Below are positions 1 to 11,459 of a DNA stretch of 64,000 bases, piece after piece. The notes beneath the pieces were generated by a model. That model was not told the origin of the DNA and did not search any database. It saw nothing but the letters and a program-made list of their open reading frames with translations. This DNA is from Salinihabitans flavidus (lineage in GTDB: Bacteria > Pseudomonadota > Alphaproteobacteria > Rhodobacterales > Rhodobacteraceae): contig NZ_FODS01000009.1 in NCBI RefSeq assembly GCF_900110425.1, positions 60,162 to 124,161 on the forward strand, written 5' to 3'. Positions within the stretch are counted from its first letter, which is position 1. Every line of letters begins with the position of its first letter. A program made the translations under genes and the position numbers.

Positions 1-574
1 CGATCTGGACGATGGCGGCGCGGAGCATTTCGCGCAGACGATCCGCGCCATCCGCCATCGCAGCCCCGGAACGACCATCGAGATCCTGACGCCCGATTTC
101 CTCAAATGCGCCCCCGAGGTGCTGGAGGTGGTGGTCGCCGCCAAACCGGATGTGTTCAACCACAACCTCGAAACGGTCCCGCATCTCTACCCGTCCGTCC
201 GCCCCGGCGCGCGCTATTTCCATTCGCTACGCCTGCTGCAACGGGTCAAGGAGATCGACCCGACGGTGTTCACCAAGTCGGGGATCATGGTCGGGCTTGG
301 CGAGGACCGGCAATCGGTGCTTCAGGTAATGGACGACATGCGCGCGGCCAATGTCGATTTCCTGACCATCGGGCAATATCTGCAACCCACGCCCAAGCAT
401 CACGCTGTGGATCGCTTCGTGCATCCCGATGAATTCGCGTCCTACGAAAAATCGGCCTATGGCAAGGGCTTCCTGATGGTCTCTGCCACGCCGCTGACGC
501 GGTCGAGCTATCACGCGGGGGATGATTTCGCCAAGCTGCGGGAAAACCGGCTCAAACGGCTCGGCATCGCCTGA
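1..574 (+). CDS. lipA: lipoyl synthase, C-terminal part (runs off left edge)
   Basis: Reading frame is open from base 2 and ends in TGA at 572-574, giving about 190 residues; a full LipA is near 315, so the N-terminal third with the radical-SAM CxxxCxxC cluster lies outside the window. Visible family signatures are the stretch [26 protein letters not shown], and [12 protein letters not shown] near the C-terminus. LipA inserts two sulfur atoms into octanoyl groups on lipoyl domains, using SAM and an auxiliary 4Fe-4S cluster, in the cytoplasm. The next gene starts 75 bases downstream after a GC-rich hairpin, so the gene is probably transcribed separately from it. Confidence 0.96.
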   Translation, partial: DLDDGGAEHFAQTIRAIRHRSPGTTIEILTPDFLKCAPEVLEVVVAAKPDVFNHNLETVPHLYPSVRPGARYFHSLRLLQRVKEIDPTVFTKSGIMVGLGEDRQSVLQVMDDMRAANVDFLTIGQYLQPTPKHHAVDRFVHPDEFASYEKSAYGKGFLMVSATPLTRSSYHAGDDFAKLRENRLKRLGIA

Positions 575-585
575 GCGGCACGCCG

Positions 586-603
586 GGGCGGTTTACTCCG
601 CCC
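586..603 (+). terminator. possible lipA terminator hairpin
   Basis: GGGCGG and CCGCCC arms with a six-base loop, 12 bases after the lipA stop codon. No T-tract follows, so it is only a weak candidate. Confidence 0.3.
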
Positions 604-649
604 GCCGGGGCGGCTAACAGGGTCGGGCCCCTGCCCCGGTGAACGCCTC

Positions 650-1516
650 ATGTCCCGTTTCCAAGCTCTCTCTCCGGCCTCGCGCGCGATCGTGCTGATG
701 ATCGCGGCGATCTTCTGTTTCACGGCGATGGACGCGACCGCCAAGGCGCTGACCCCGCGCGTGGGTCTGGTGCCGACACTCTGGGCACGCTACGCGGGCC
801 AGACGCTTGTGGTGCTGGTGATGGTGGCGCACCGGATGCCCGGCATCCTCAAGACCCGCTATCCGAAGTTGCAGGCAATGCGCTCTGCCTTTCTTCTGGT
901 GGCGACGGGCTGTTTCTTTGTCGGGATCGCCAATATCGGGCTGGCGCAGGCGACGGCGATCATGGATGTGAACCCGGTTCTGATCACCCTCGGCGCGGCG
1001 CTGTTCCTCAAAGAGCGGCTGGGCCCCCGACGGCTCTTCGGAATCGTGGCGGCGCTGATCGGGGCGATGATCGTGATCCGCCCCGGCGGCGATGTCTTCT
1101 CACCCTATGCCATTTTTCCGCTTGTCGCGGCGGCCTGCTACTCCGGCTATGCGCTGGCCACGCGCTTCGTGGGCCGGGACGAGGATGTGTGGACCTCGCT
1201 TCTTTATACCGGGCTGTTCGGGTCCGTGGTGCTGAGCATTCTGCTGCCTGGCGCATGGGTGCGCCCGGATGCGCAATCGCTGGCGCTCATGGGCACCTTG
1301 ATTCTCTTCGGCACTCTGTCGCAGCTATTGCTCATCAAGGCGCTGTCACAGGGGGAGGCGGGGCTGATCGCGCCCTTCGCCTATGCTGGGCTGATCTTCG
1401 CGTCGATCTGGGGCATGATCTTCTTCGATGAATTTCCCGACCTCTGGACCATCATCGGCGCGCTTGTGATCGCGGGGGCCGGGATTTATGTCTGGCACCG
1501 CGAAACGCGGGCATGA
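650..1516 (+). CDS. DMT-superfamily (EamA) transporter
   Basis: 288-residue, strongly hydrophobic protein with about ten predicted membrane segments arranged as two EamA repeats (about residues 10-140 and 150-285). The first repeat holds the typical stretch ATAIMDVNPVLITLGAALFL; the second ends in the usual GALVIAGAGIY. EamA/RhaT-type proteins export or import small metabolites in the inner membrane; the substrate cannot be read from sequence. The acyltransferase gene starts 10 bases after the stop, so the two are probably co-transcribed. Confidence 0.9.
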   Translation: MSRFQALSPASRAIVLMIAAIFCFTAMDATAKALTPRVGLVPTLWARYAGQTLVVLVMVAHRMPGILKTRYPKLQAMRSAFLLVATGCFFVGIANIGLAQATAIMDVNPVLITLGAALFLKERLGPRRLFGIVAALIGAMIVIRPGGDVFSPYAIFPLVAAACYSGYALATRFVGRDEDVWTSLLYTGLFGSVVLSILLPGAWVRPDAQSLALMGTLILFGTLSQLLLIKALSQGEAGLIAPFAYAGLIFASIWGMIFFDEFPDLWTIIGALVIAGAGIYVWHRETRA

Positions 1517-1526
1517 GGGCGCGGAT

Positions 1527-2450
1527 ATGACGGCACCGGAACCGGGGCGCGGGGGCCTTCGGGACATCGTGATGAACGCCGCCCTCGGCGGGGCGATCCG
1601 GATCGCCCTTATGATCCCCTACCGCGCGCGGGTGCGCGCCTTCGGGTGGCTGACCAGCCGCGTCATCGCGCCGCTGGCCGGGCATCCGCAACGCATCCGC
1701 GCCAATCTCGCCCATGCCTGGCCCGACCTGCCCGAGTCGGAGGTGCGCCGCCTGTGTCGGGACGTGCCCGACAATATCGGACGCACCATGATCGAGATCT
1801 ATTCCGGCGAGGCGTTCTCCCGCCATATTGCCGCAACGGTCACCCCGCGCGGGCCGGGTATGGCCGCGCTCGACGCGGCACAGCAGGCCGGGCGCCCGGT
1901 CATCCTCGTGTCGGGGCATTTCGGCAATTACGACGCCGTCCGCGTGATCGTCGCCCGGCGCGGGTATCGCATCGGCGGGCTTTACCGTCCGCTCAACAAT
2001 CCGCTTTTCAACGCTCACTACCTGCGCGCGATGGAGCGGATCGCCACGCCGGTGTTCCCGCGCGGGCGGCGCGGGCTGGCGCAGATGGTAAAATTCCTGC
2101 GCGCGGGCAATACCATCGCGCTTCTGGTCGATCAGTACTACAACGGCACGGTGCTGGAATTTTTCGGCAAGCCCGCCCCGTCGGCCATTTCCGCCGCCGA
2201 GATGGCGCTCAAATACGACGCGCTTCTGGTGCCGACCTATGCCATCCGGCAGCCTGACGGGCTGAGCTTCGACGTGGTGGTGGAAGAGCCGGTGCCCCCG
2301 TCCGATCCGGTCACGATGATGCAGGCGGTCGCCGACAGCCTTGAGGCTCGGGTGCGCGCCCACCCCGGACAATGGCTCTGGGTGCATCGGCGGTGGAAGC
2401 CGGAACTGGCGGGCCGCGACGTGCGCGCCGAAACGGACGCGCCCTGCTGA
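1527..2450 (+). CDS. lysophospholipid/lipid A acyltransferase, LpxL (HtrB) family
   Basis: 307 residues from the ATG at 1527; an in-frame ATG at 1488 overlaps the previous gene and is less likely. The HX4D catalytic motif is visible in SGHFGNYD, followed by LVDQYYNG and a C-terminal WLWVHRRWK, all typical of LpxL/HtrB proteins that transfer an acyl chain from acyl-ACP at the inner membrane. The family includes lauroyl/myristoyl lipid A acyltransferases and some ornithine-lipid or other acyltransferases, so the acceptor is not certain. It lies directly behind the EamA gene and is convergent with the DUF1223 gene 16 bases further on. Confidence 0.88.
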   Translation: MTAPEPGRGGLRDIVMNAALGGAIRIALMIPYRARVRAFGWLTSRVIAPLAGHPQRIRANLAHAWPDLPESEVRRLCRDVPDNIGRTMIEIYSGEAFSRHIAATVTPRGPGMAALDAAQQAGRPVILVSGHFGNYDAVRVIVARRGYRIGGLYRPLNNPLFNAHYLRAMERIATPVFPRGRRGLAQMVKFLRAGNTIALLVDQYYNGTVLEFFGKPAPSAISAAEMALKYDALLVPTYAIRQPDGLSFDVVVEEPVPPSDPVTMMQAVADSLEARVRAHPGQWLWVHRRWKPELAGRDVRAETDAPC

Positions 2451-2466
2451 CCCTTTCCGGTGGTGC

Positions 2467-3186
2467 TCAGTCCAACCGGACCGCCGCCTCGATCGGTCCG
2501 TGGGTGGCATGCTGCACGAGAAGAACCAGCGGCCCCTCACCCGTCACAGGCGCGGAAAAGCCCCCGCTCTTGCGGGCGTTCCACTTGCCCAGCACCTGCC
2601 ACTCGGTGACGACATTGGCATAATCCAGCGTGCGGCCCGCGTTCTCGCCGCTCTTGATCTCCACCGTGCGGTGCGGCTCATAGCGCACCAGATGCACCAG
2701 CATCGACTTGTCCATCGGCGGATCGCATTTCAGCGTTATGTTGAGTTGCCCGCCCTCGCGCGTCGCGGTGATCCGCACCGGACCATCGACCGCGGCATGG
2801 GCGCGGATCATCTTGTTCACATCCTCGGGTTTCGTGCCGACGACCCGCTCGCGCCCGTTCACGATCATCTGCGGTGTATAGACAGAGCGTTGCCCCGCCG
2901 CGCGGGCATAATCCTTCTGCCGCGCACTGAAGTCCGGGCTGGCGAACTGGTCCTTCCAGCCGATGTAGTCCCAGTAGTCCACATGCAGCCCCAGCGCGAT
3001 CACATCGTCGCGCGTGGCCAGCTCCTGCGCAAAGAACGCATCCGCCGGCGGGCAGGAGGAACAGCCCTGCGACGTGAACAGTTCCACCACCACCGGACGC
3101 TCGTCCGCCAGCGCGACCCCACCCCCCGCGAGACAGGCGGCAAGGGCAAGCAGTCGGAACGGGCGGAGCGGAGGGGCGGGCATCAA
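2467..3186 (-). CDS. DUF1223 thioredoxin-fold secreted protein
   Basis: 239 residues. The N-terminus has a signal peptide (Arg-rich start, hydrophobic core, ALA-type cleavage site near residue 27). The mature part opens with VELFTSQGCSSCPPAD, a CxxC motif in a thioredoxin-like fold that defines DUF1223. The function of the family is not established; a periplasmic thiol-redox role is an inference from the CSSC motif and the export signal. It is transcribed divergently from acnA, with about 200 bases between the two starts. Confidence 0.88.
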   Translation of the reverse strand: MMPAPPLRPFRLLALAACLAGGGVALADERPVVVELFTSQGCSSCPPADAFFAQELATRDDVIALGLHVDYWDYIGWKDQFASPDFSARQKDYARAAGQRSVYTPQMIVNGRERVVGTKPEDVNKMIRAHAAVDGPVRITATREGGQLNITLKCDPPMDKSMLVHLVRYEPHRTVEIKSGENAGRTLDYANVVTEWQVLGKWNARKSGGFSAPVTGEGPLVLLVQHATHGPIEAAVRLD

Positions 3187-3291
3187 GGGTCACCTTTGCG
3201 GACGTTGTCTGATCCCTGTTTCTAGGCAGACGGCGCGGAAATGGCCAATCAATCATTTGCGAGAGGGAGTGATCGCTCAAAACTGTGTGCA

Positions 3292-3312
3292 ATGGTATAC
3301 ATAAATTACCAT
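3292..3312. promoter_or_regulatory. inverted repeat in the acnA/DUF1223 divergent region
   Basis: ATGGTA and TACCAT arms around a nine-base AT-rich spacer, about 80 bases upstream of the acnA start and 105 bases upstream of the DUF1223 start. The surroundings are AT-rich for this genome. Symmetry and position suit a repressor operator; the protein is unknown. Confidence 0.4.
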
Positions 3313-3392
3313 CCCCCCTTGATCGCACCCGTGGTATGGGTCAAAAGCACCCCCAGCAACACCCCTTACAGCTTCACCGAAGGGAGGCCAGA

Positions 3393-6140
<2,748 letters not shown>

Positions 6141-6155
6141 TCCGCCCCGCCTGAC

Positions 6156-6189
6156 CGAAACGCCCCGGCCCCCGCGCCGGGGCGTTTCG
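6156..6189 (+). terminator. acnA terminator hairpin
   Basis: A 14-base perfect inverted repeat (CGAAACGCCCCGGC and its complement) with a six-base loop, 15 bases after the acnA stop. Only a short mixed TTTC follows. Confidence 0.7.
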
Positions 6190-6474
6190 CATTCCCCTGC
6201 CCCGCACGCCCCTGCCTGCTGCTGCTTCGGAGCCGTCCTCGCCTGAGACCCGGCCGCTGGCCAACCGACGGCACGTCAGGCGCAATTGCGGAGGCTCCGC
6301 GCCCGAACGGGCGTGGAAACCGTCATTGTGCTTGATGGGCCGGTGGGCGGCTGGCAGGCAAGGATCAGGCGAGGACGGAAACGAAGCTGCTGCTTTGGTG
6401 GGCTCCGAGCCGCCCAACCGCCTTGACCCGCCGCAAGGCGGGACAAGGCGCACCCTGCGCGCGCGCAAGCGCGC
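6190..6474. other. gene-free interval with hairpins and an inverted-repeat pair
   Basis: The gap between the convergent acnA and ccmG genes. It holds no credible gene. Two 14-bp perfect inverted arms (6233-6246 and 6365-6378) enclose several smaller hairpins (for example GCGGA/TCCGC and GCCCG/CGGGC), and the ten-base string GCTGCTGCTT occurs in direct orientation outside both arms (6218-6227 and 6386-6395). It could be a decayed miniature element or simply a structured bidirectional terminator region. Confidence 0.5.
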
Positions 6475-7035
6475 TCAATTTGAAAGCGACTGGTCCGCCT
6501 GCCATCCGAGCGTATCGAGCGCCGGGCGCAGACGGTTCTCGATCTCGCGCTCGGTCACCGGCCCGGCGATGCGCAGCACGATTCGGCCACGCGCGTCGAT
6601 CAGATAGGTCTCGGGCACGCCATAGACGCCCCAGTCGAGCGCCATCCGCCCCGCCGTATCGGCCCCCACCGCCGTATAGGGATCGCCCAGCTCGGCCAGA
6701 AAGCCAAGCGCATTGCCCGGCTTGTCCTTGTAGTTCACGCCGTAGATCGGCAGGCCCTCGCGCGCCAGCGCGTCGAGGTTGGGATGCTCCACCCGGCAGG
6801 GCGCGCACCAGCTCGCCCAGAAATTGAGCAGCTTCACCCGCCCGTCGCGCAGCGCCGCATCGTCGAACATCGGCTTGTCGCCCAGCGCCGTGACCTGCAC
6901 CGCCGGCACCTCGCGCCCGGTCAGGGCAGAGGGAAGCTCATCGGGGTTGTCGCGCTTCATGCCGAAAAAGAACAGCGCCGCCAGCAGCAGGAAGATCGCC
7001 GGCGGCAGGATCATCAGCGGGTTAATCCGTTTCAT
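6475..7035 (-). CDS. ccmG: thiol:disulfide interchange protein CcmG (DsbE)
   Basis: 186 residues with an N-terminal membrane anchor (about residues 8-26) and a periplasmic thioredoxin domain. The active site NFWASWCAPC is near residue 75 and the cis-proline loop is GVPETYLID. CcmG keeps apocytochrome c CxxCH cysteines reduced for heme attachment. It is the last gene of the ccmABCD-ccmG cluster; its start overlaps the end of ccmD by 14 bases. The remaining Ccm genes (ccmE, F, H, I) are not in this window. Confidence 0.96.
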   Translation of the reverse strand: MKRINPLMILPPAIFLLLAALFFFGMKRDNPDELPSALTGREVPAVQVTALGDKPMFDDAALRDGRVKLLNFWASWCAPCRVEHPNLDALAREGLPIYGVNYKDKPGNALGFLAELGDPYTAVGADTAGRMALDWGVYGVPETYLIDARGRIVLRIAGPVTEREIENRLRPALDTLGWQADQSLSN

Positions 7036-7180
7036 GGCGCCGCCCCTCCAGTTGCTCCAACTCGCGCCGCACCTTTCGGGCGCGGCGCACCGACAGCCCG
7101 ATCAGCACCGCCAGAATCACCAGCGACGCGCCATAGGCCGACAGGACTTCGGCCGCGTATTTGCCCAGATCCGGTATCAT
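7022..7180 (-). CDS. ccmD: heme exporter protein CcmD
   Basis: 52-residue protein found from position and composition: one membrane segment (about residues 13-30) followed by a basic tail RRARKVRRELEQLE, the standard CcmD layout. CcmD holds holo-CcmE release by the CcmABCD complex in the inner membrane. The start overlaps the ccmC stop as TGATG, and the end overlaps the ccmG start, so translation of the three is coupled. Confidence 0.9.
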   Translation of the reverse strand: MIPDLGKYAAEVLSAYGASLVILAVLIGLSVRRARKVRRELEQLEGRRHETD

Positions 7181-7911
7181 CAACCCATCCTCTCGCGTGC
7201 CAGAAGCGCCCGCGCCCGCCGCGCGCGGATCTCCGTCTGCGTGCGCAGAAACACCAGCGCGATGAACAGCAGCACGAACCCCGCGATGCAGACAAGAAGC
7301 GGAAGGTAGAAGACATCGGCCACGTTCTTCTCCTTGTCGAGCGACAGCGACGCCCCCTGATGCAACCCCTGGTTCCAGAAATTCACCGCATAGCGCGACA
7401 GAAGCGCGAAGACCGACCCCACTAGGCACAGCACCGAGGTCAGGTCCGCCGCCGTGTCGGGCGTCTCGATCGCCTCCCACAACGCGATATACCCCAGATA
7501 GAACAGGAACAGGATCAGAAAGGAGGTCAGACGCGGATCCCAGGCCCACCAGGTGCCCCACATCGGCTGGCCCCAGATCGCCCCGGTGACAAGCGCGATC
7601 ACCGTCATCACCGCGCCCACCGGCGCCGCCGCCCGTGCCGCCAGCGCGCTGACATGATGCCGCCGCACCAGCCAGATCAGAGAGGCGACCAGCATCATCA
7701 GCCATGCGTTGATCGCCATCAGCGCGGCGGGCACATGCAGATAGATGATCTTCACGGTGGACCCCTGCCGGAAATCGTCCGGCGTGAAGAAGAACCCCCA
7801 GATCAGCCCCACCACAAGGCAGGCCCCCGCCAGCCACGCCACCCACGGCAGCACCCGGTCGGTGGTGCGGATGAATTTCACCGGATTGGCATATTCCCAG
7901 ATCGACGCCAT
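7180..7911 (-). CDS. ccmC: heme transporter/handling protein CcmC
   Basis: 243 residues with about six membrane helices. The tryptophan-rich periplasmic WWD motif is present as GTWWAWDPRLTS, and flanking conserved histidines are in IYLHVPAA and the equivalent distal loop. CcmC delivers heme to CcmE in the periplasm. It sits 30 bases after ccmB and overlaps ccmD by one base. Confidence 0.96.
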   Translation of the reverse strand: MASIWEYANPVKFIRTTDRVLPWVAWLAGACLVVGLIWGFFFTPDDFRQGSTVKIIYLHVPAALMAINAWLMMLVASLIWLVRRHHVSALAARAAAPVGAVMTVIALVTGAIWGQPMWGTWWAWDPRLTSFLILFLFYLGYIALWEAIETPDTAADLTSVLCLVGSVFALLSRYAVNFWNQGLHQGASLSLDKEKNVADVFYLPLLVCIAGFVLLFIALVFLRTQTEIRARRARALLARERMG

Positions 7912-7941
7912 GCCGTCCTCTCTTGCGTTTGCGCGCCTTTC

Positions 7942-8598
7942 CTAGCGCAGATTGACCCGCAGCACCATCGCGCTCGCAAAGGGCAGAAGCGCGATTGACC
8001 CGAATGTGATCCCCGCCAGCATCAGCGCCGGAGTCGCGACCGCCAGCCCCTCGGCCCCGCGCCGCGCCACCTCGGCGCCGAAAATCAGCGTCGGCACGTA
8101 AAGCGGCAGCACCAGAAGCGACAGCAGCAGCCCGCCGCGCTTGATCCCCACGGTCAGGGCGCCGCCGAAGGTGCCGATCACCGACAGCGCCGGCGTGCCC
8201 AGCACGAGCGACAGCGTGAGCCAGCCATAGCCTGGCCCCGGCAGGCTCAGCAGCAGACCGAAGAACGGCGCCGCGATCACCAGCGGCAGGCCGGTGGTGA
8301 TCCAGTGCGCCAGCGCCTTGACGCTGGCCACCGCCTCCATCGGCAGCGGCGATGTGGCGATCAGATCGAGGCTCCCGTCCTCCCAATCGAGCGCGAAGAT
8401 CCGGTCGAGCGACAGAAGGCACGCCAGAAGCGCGCCGATCCACAGGATGCCCGGCGCGATCCGTGCCAGCAACGCCGACTCCGGTCCCACCCCGAAGGTC
8501 ACCAGCACCGTGACGATCAGGAAGAACGCAAGCCCCAGCCCGAAGCCGCCCCCGGCCCGCATCGCCAGCCGCAGATCGCGCAGCAGAAGCGCCCTCAT
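7942..8598 (-). CDS. ccmB: heme exporter protein CcmB
   Basis: 218 residues, six hydrophobic segments; begins [14 protein letters not shown], a typical CcmB N-terminus with a basic cytosolic start. It is the permease partner of CcmA in the ABC-type complex that strips holo-CcmE from CcmC. The ATG at 8598 overlaps the ccmA stop as ATGA, and this sets the start. Confidence 0.95.
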   Translation of the reverse strand: MRALLLRDLRLAMRAGGGFGLGLAFFLIVTVLVTFGVGPESALLARIAPGILWIGALLACLLSLDRIFALDWEDGSLDLIATSPLPMEAVASVKALAHWITTGLPLVIAAPFFGLLLSLPGPGYGWLTLSLVLGTPALSVIGTFGGALTVGIKRGGLLLSLLVLPLYVPTLIFGAEVARRGAEGLAVATPALMLAGITFGSIALLPFASAMVLRVNLR

Positions 8599-9224
8599 GC
8601 GAAACTCCCGCCGAACAGGTCGTCGCCGGCCGCCGGCCCGCCCGGCACGGCGCGGAAGGGCGCAAGCTCGAGGATCTCCGCCTCCGCCAGCCCCAGATCG
8701 ATATGCGTCGCCATCAGCGCCGATCCCCCCCCCGCCAGATGCGCGCGCAGGCGCTGCGCGAAAAGCGCTACCGACGCGGTATCGAGCGACACCGTCGGCT
8801 CGTCCAGCACCCAGACCGGCCGCCCGGTCACCAGAAGCCGCGCCAGACCCAGCCGCCGCTTCTGCCCCGCCGAAAGCGTCCCGGCCAGCCGGTCGGCCAG
8901 CGGCTCCAGATCGAAGCCCGCCAGCGCCGGGGCGATATCGCCCGTGCCGAAGATGTCGGCCCAGAAGCGCAGGTTCTCGGCCACGCTCAGCATCGCCTTG
9001 AGCCCGTCGGAATGGGCCGCATAAGCGATCGTCTCCTCGCCCGCCTCCACCCGGCCCGCCAGCGGCGGCTGCAACCCGGCCACCGTGCGCAGCAGCGTCG
9101 TCTTGCCCACCCCGTTCGGCCCGCGCAGCACCAGCGCCTGACCGGCGGCCAGATCGAAGCTCACCCCTTCGAGCACGGGAAGACCGCCGCGGGCGATGGC
9201 AAGGTCGGTGACATGCAAACTCAT
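8595..9224 (-). CDS. ccmA: heme ABC exporter ATP-binding protein CcmA
   Basis: 209 residues, a short single ABC ATPase. Walker A is [11 protein letters not shown] (about residues 35-45), the signature [12 protein letters not shown], and Walker B WVLDEPT. Promoter-proximal gene of the ccmABCD-ccmG cluster, transcribed away from the ABC-F gene. ATP hydrolysis drives release of holo-CcmE rather than heme export itself, as known for the family. Confidence 0.96.
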   Translation of the reverse strand: MSLHVTDLAIARGGLPVLEGVSFDLAAGQALVLRGPNGVGKTTLLRTVAGLQPPLAGRVEAGEETIAYAAHSDGLKAMLSVAENLRFWADIFGTGDIAPALAGFDLEPLADRLAGTLSAGQKRRLGLARLLVTGRPVWVLDEPTVSLDTASVALFAQRLRAHLAGGGSALMATHIDLGLAEAEILELAPFRAVPGGPAAGDDLFGGSFA

Positions 9225-9324
9225 GCAGGTGACTTATCCCATCGCGCTCGGCGGCAAAAGCGGTGAAATGCCCGCTGCGCGTTTCCGCCCCGACCCGTCC
9301 GGGGCCCGCGGCGCGCGCCTGGCC

Positions 9325-9360
9325 TCTTTTCGGCCCCAATACCTCCGCCGGAGGCGTCCC
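9325..9360. repeat. dispersed intergenic motif, copy 1
   Basis: CTCTTTTCGG-CCCAATACCT followed by a small CCTCC/GGAGG hairpin. The same arrangement (CTTCTTTTCGG, CAAATACCT, then a GC hairpin) occurs at 26751-26799. The two copies are the same orientation and both lie in non-coding DNA. This copy is in the 216-base divergent region between ccmA and the ABC-F gene. Confidence 0.5.
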
Positions 9361-9440
9361 AAGGCCTGCCCCCGACCGGCGGCGCCTTCCGCGCGCTCCG
9401 CCCCTTTCGCCCGCCGCAAAAAGACAGTAGAGCCTCGCCC

Positions 9441-11321
9441 ATGATACGCATCGATGACATCACCTATTCCGTGGCCGGACACCGGCTGTTCGACGGCGCC
9501 TCGGCCAGCATCCCGGACGGGCACAAGGTCGGGCTGGTGGGGCGCAACGGCACCGGCAAGACCACGCTGTTCCGGCTGATCCGGGGGGAACTGGCGCTCG
9601 AGGGCGGCGCCATCTCGCTGCCCGCGCGCACCCGCATCGGCGGCGTGGCGCAGGAGGCGCCGTCCTCTGAGGTCTCGCTGCTCGACACGGTGCTGGCCGC
9701 CGACACCGAACGCGCCGATCTGCTATCGGAGGCCGAGACCGCCACAGACCCCACCCGCATCGCCGACATCCAGACCCGCCTGACCGACATCGACGCATGG
9801 TCGGCCGAGGGGCGCGCCGCGTCGATCCTCAAGGGGCTGGGCTTTGACGAGACCGAACAGGCGATGCCCTGCTCGGCCTTTTCGGGCGGCTGGCGGATGC
9901 GCGTGGCGCTGGCGGCGGTGCTCTTCTCGCGCCCCGACCTGCTGCTGCTCGACGAGCCGACGAACTACCTCGATCTCGAAGGCGCGCTCTGGCTCGAAAG
10001 CTATCTGGCGCGCTATCCGCATACCGTCATCGTGATCAGCCACGACCGCGGGCTGCTCAATCGCGCGGTGGGCGCGATCCTGCATCTGGAGGACCGCAAG
10101 CTCACCTTCTATCAGGGCGCCTACGATCAGTTCGCCCGCCAGCGCGCCGAGAAACTCGCCCAGGCCGAGGCGATGGCGAAAAAGCAGGAAATGCGCCGTG
10201 CGCATCTGCAATCCTACGTGGACCGCTTCCGCTACAAGGCCGACAAGGCCCGGCAGGCGCAATCGCGACTCAAGGCGCTGTCGAAGATGCAGCCCATCGC
10301 CTCCCCGCAGGAGGCCGCCCTGCGCGCCTTCGCCTTTCCCGCGCCCGAGGAACTCTCGCCCCCCATCATCCGCGTGGAGGATGGCGCGGTGGGCTATGAC
10401 GGCACGCCCGTTCTCAAACGCCTCGACCTGCGCATCGACCAGGACGACCGCATCGCGCTTCTGGGCCGCAACGGACAGGGCAAATCCACCCTGTCGAAAC
10501 TGCTCTCGGACCGCCTGCCGCTGATGGAGGGGAAGATGGTGCGCGCCTCCAAGCTGCGCATCGGCTATTTCGCCCAGCATCAGGTCGATGAACTGCACCT
10601 CGACGAATCGCCCCTCGACCACCTGCGCCGCGAACGCCCCCATCAGCGCCCCGGACAGCATCGCAGCACGCTGGCCGGCTTCGGCCTGCGCGCCGAACAG
10701 GCCGAAACCCCCGTCGGGCAGCTTTCGGGCGGGCAGAAGGCGCGGCTCTCGCTGCTGCTGGCCACGCTGGACGCGCCGCATCTGCTCATCCTCGACGAGC
10801 CGACGAACCACCTCGACATCGAAAGCCGCGAGGCGCTGGTGGAGGCGCTCACCGACTACACCGGCGCGGTGATCCTCGTCAGCCACGACATGCACCTGCT
10901 GTCGATGACCGCCGACCGGCTCTGGCTGGTCGCGAAGAGGACCGTGACCCCCTATGAGGGCGACCTGGAAAGCTACCGCGCGATGCTCCTCTCCGCGCCC
11001 GAGGCGGGCACGACCGGACCGGGCGGCCGCAAGCAGGGCAAGACCGGCAAAGCCGCGCAACAGCCCCCCAAACGTGCCCCGCGCGAGACGATCCTCGCCC
11101 TGCGCGCCGAGGTGCGCAAATGCGAGGCGCGCGTCGCCAAACTCACCAAGATGCGCGACAAGCTCGATGAAAAGCTGATGGACCCGGCGATCTACGACCC
11201 CGAACGCAGCGGCGAGATGGAGATCTGGCAACAAAAACACGCCGAGGTGCGCGAGGGGCTGGAACGCGCCGAAACGCTCTGGTTGCGGGCGCAGGAACGG
11301 CTTGAGGCGGCGGAAGGCTGA
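9441..11321 (+). CDS. ABC-F family ATPase (YheS/Uup-like)
   Basis: 626 residues with two ABC domains in one chain and no membrane segments. Walker A motifs are GRNGTGKTT and GRNGQGKST; signatures are FSGGWRMR and LSGGQKARL; Walker B motifs are LLLLDEPTNYLD and LLILDEPTNHLD. A charged linker (about residues 230-290) and a C-terminal Lys/Glu-rich coiled coil (about 545-625) follow the ABC-F plan. These proteins act on ribosomes as translation factors; the exact subfamily role is not established here. A rho-independent terminator follows at 11383. Confidence 0.93.
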   Translation: MIRIDDITYSVAGHRLFDGASASIPDGHKVGLVGRNGTGKTTLFRLIRGELALEGGAISLPARTRIGGVAQEAPSSEVSLLDTVLAADTERADLLSEAETATDPTRIADIQTRLTDIDAWSAEGRAASILKGLGFDETEQAMPCSAFSGGWRMRVALAAVLFSRPDLLLLDEPTNYLDLEGALWLESYLARYPHTVIVISHDRGLLNRAVGAILHLEDRKLTFYQGAYDQFARQRAEKLAQAEAMAKKQEMRRAHLQSYVDRFRYKADKARQAQSRLKALSKMQPIASPQEAALRAFAFPAPEELSPPIIRVEDGAVGYDGTPVLKRLDLRIDQDDRIALLGRNGQGKSTLSKLLSDRLPLMEGKMVRASKLRIGYFAQHQVDELHLDESPLDHLRRERPHQRPGQHRSTLAGFGLRAEQAETPVGQLSGGQKARLSLLLATLDAPHLLILDEPTNHLDIESREALVEALTDYTGAVILVSHDMHLLSMTADRLWLVAKRTVTPYEGDLESYRAMLLSAPEAGTTGPGGRKQGKTGKAAQQPPKRAPRETILALRAEVRKCEARVAKLTKMRDKLDEKLMDPAIYDPERSGEMEIWQQKHAEVREGLERAETLWLRAQERLEAAEG

Positions 11322-11382
11322 AGGGCCGGCAGCCCGTGCCAGGGGTGCATGTGCCGCGCCGGCATTGTGCCCGGAGGGGAGC

Positions 11383-11408
11383 AAAAGGCCAGACCCGGCC
11401 TTTTCTTT
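11383..11408. terminator. rho-independent terminator after the ABC-F gene
   Basis: AAAAGGCC and GGCCTTTT arms with a six-base loop, then CTTTCC. The A-tract/T-tract symmetry lets it work on either strand. Confidence 0.75.
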
Positions 11409-11459
11409 CCCGCCCGTTACCGCCACTCTGGCCCCGTCCCCGCGCGAAAGGGCCCCCGC

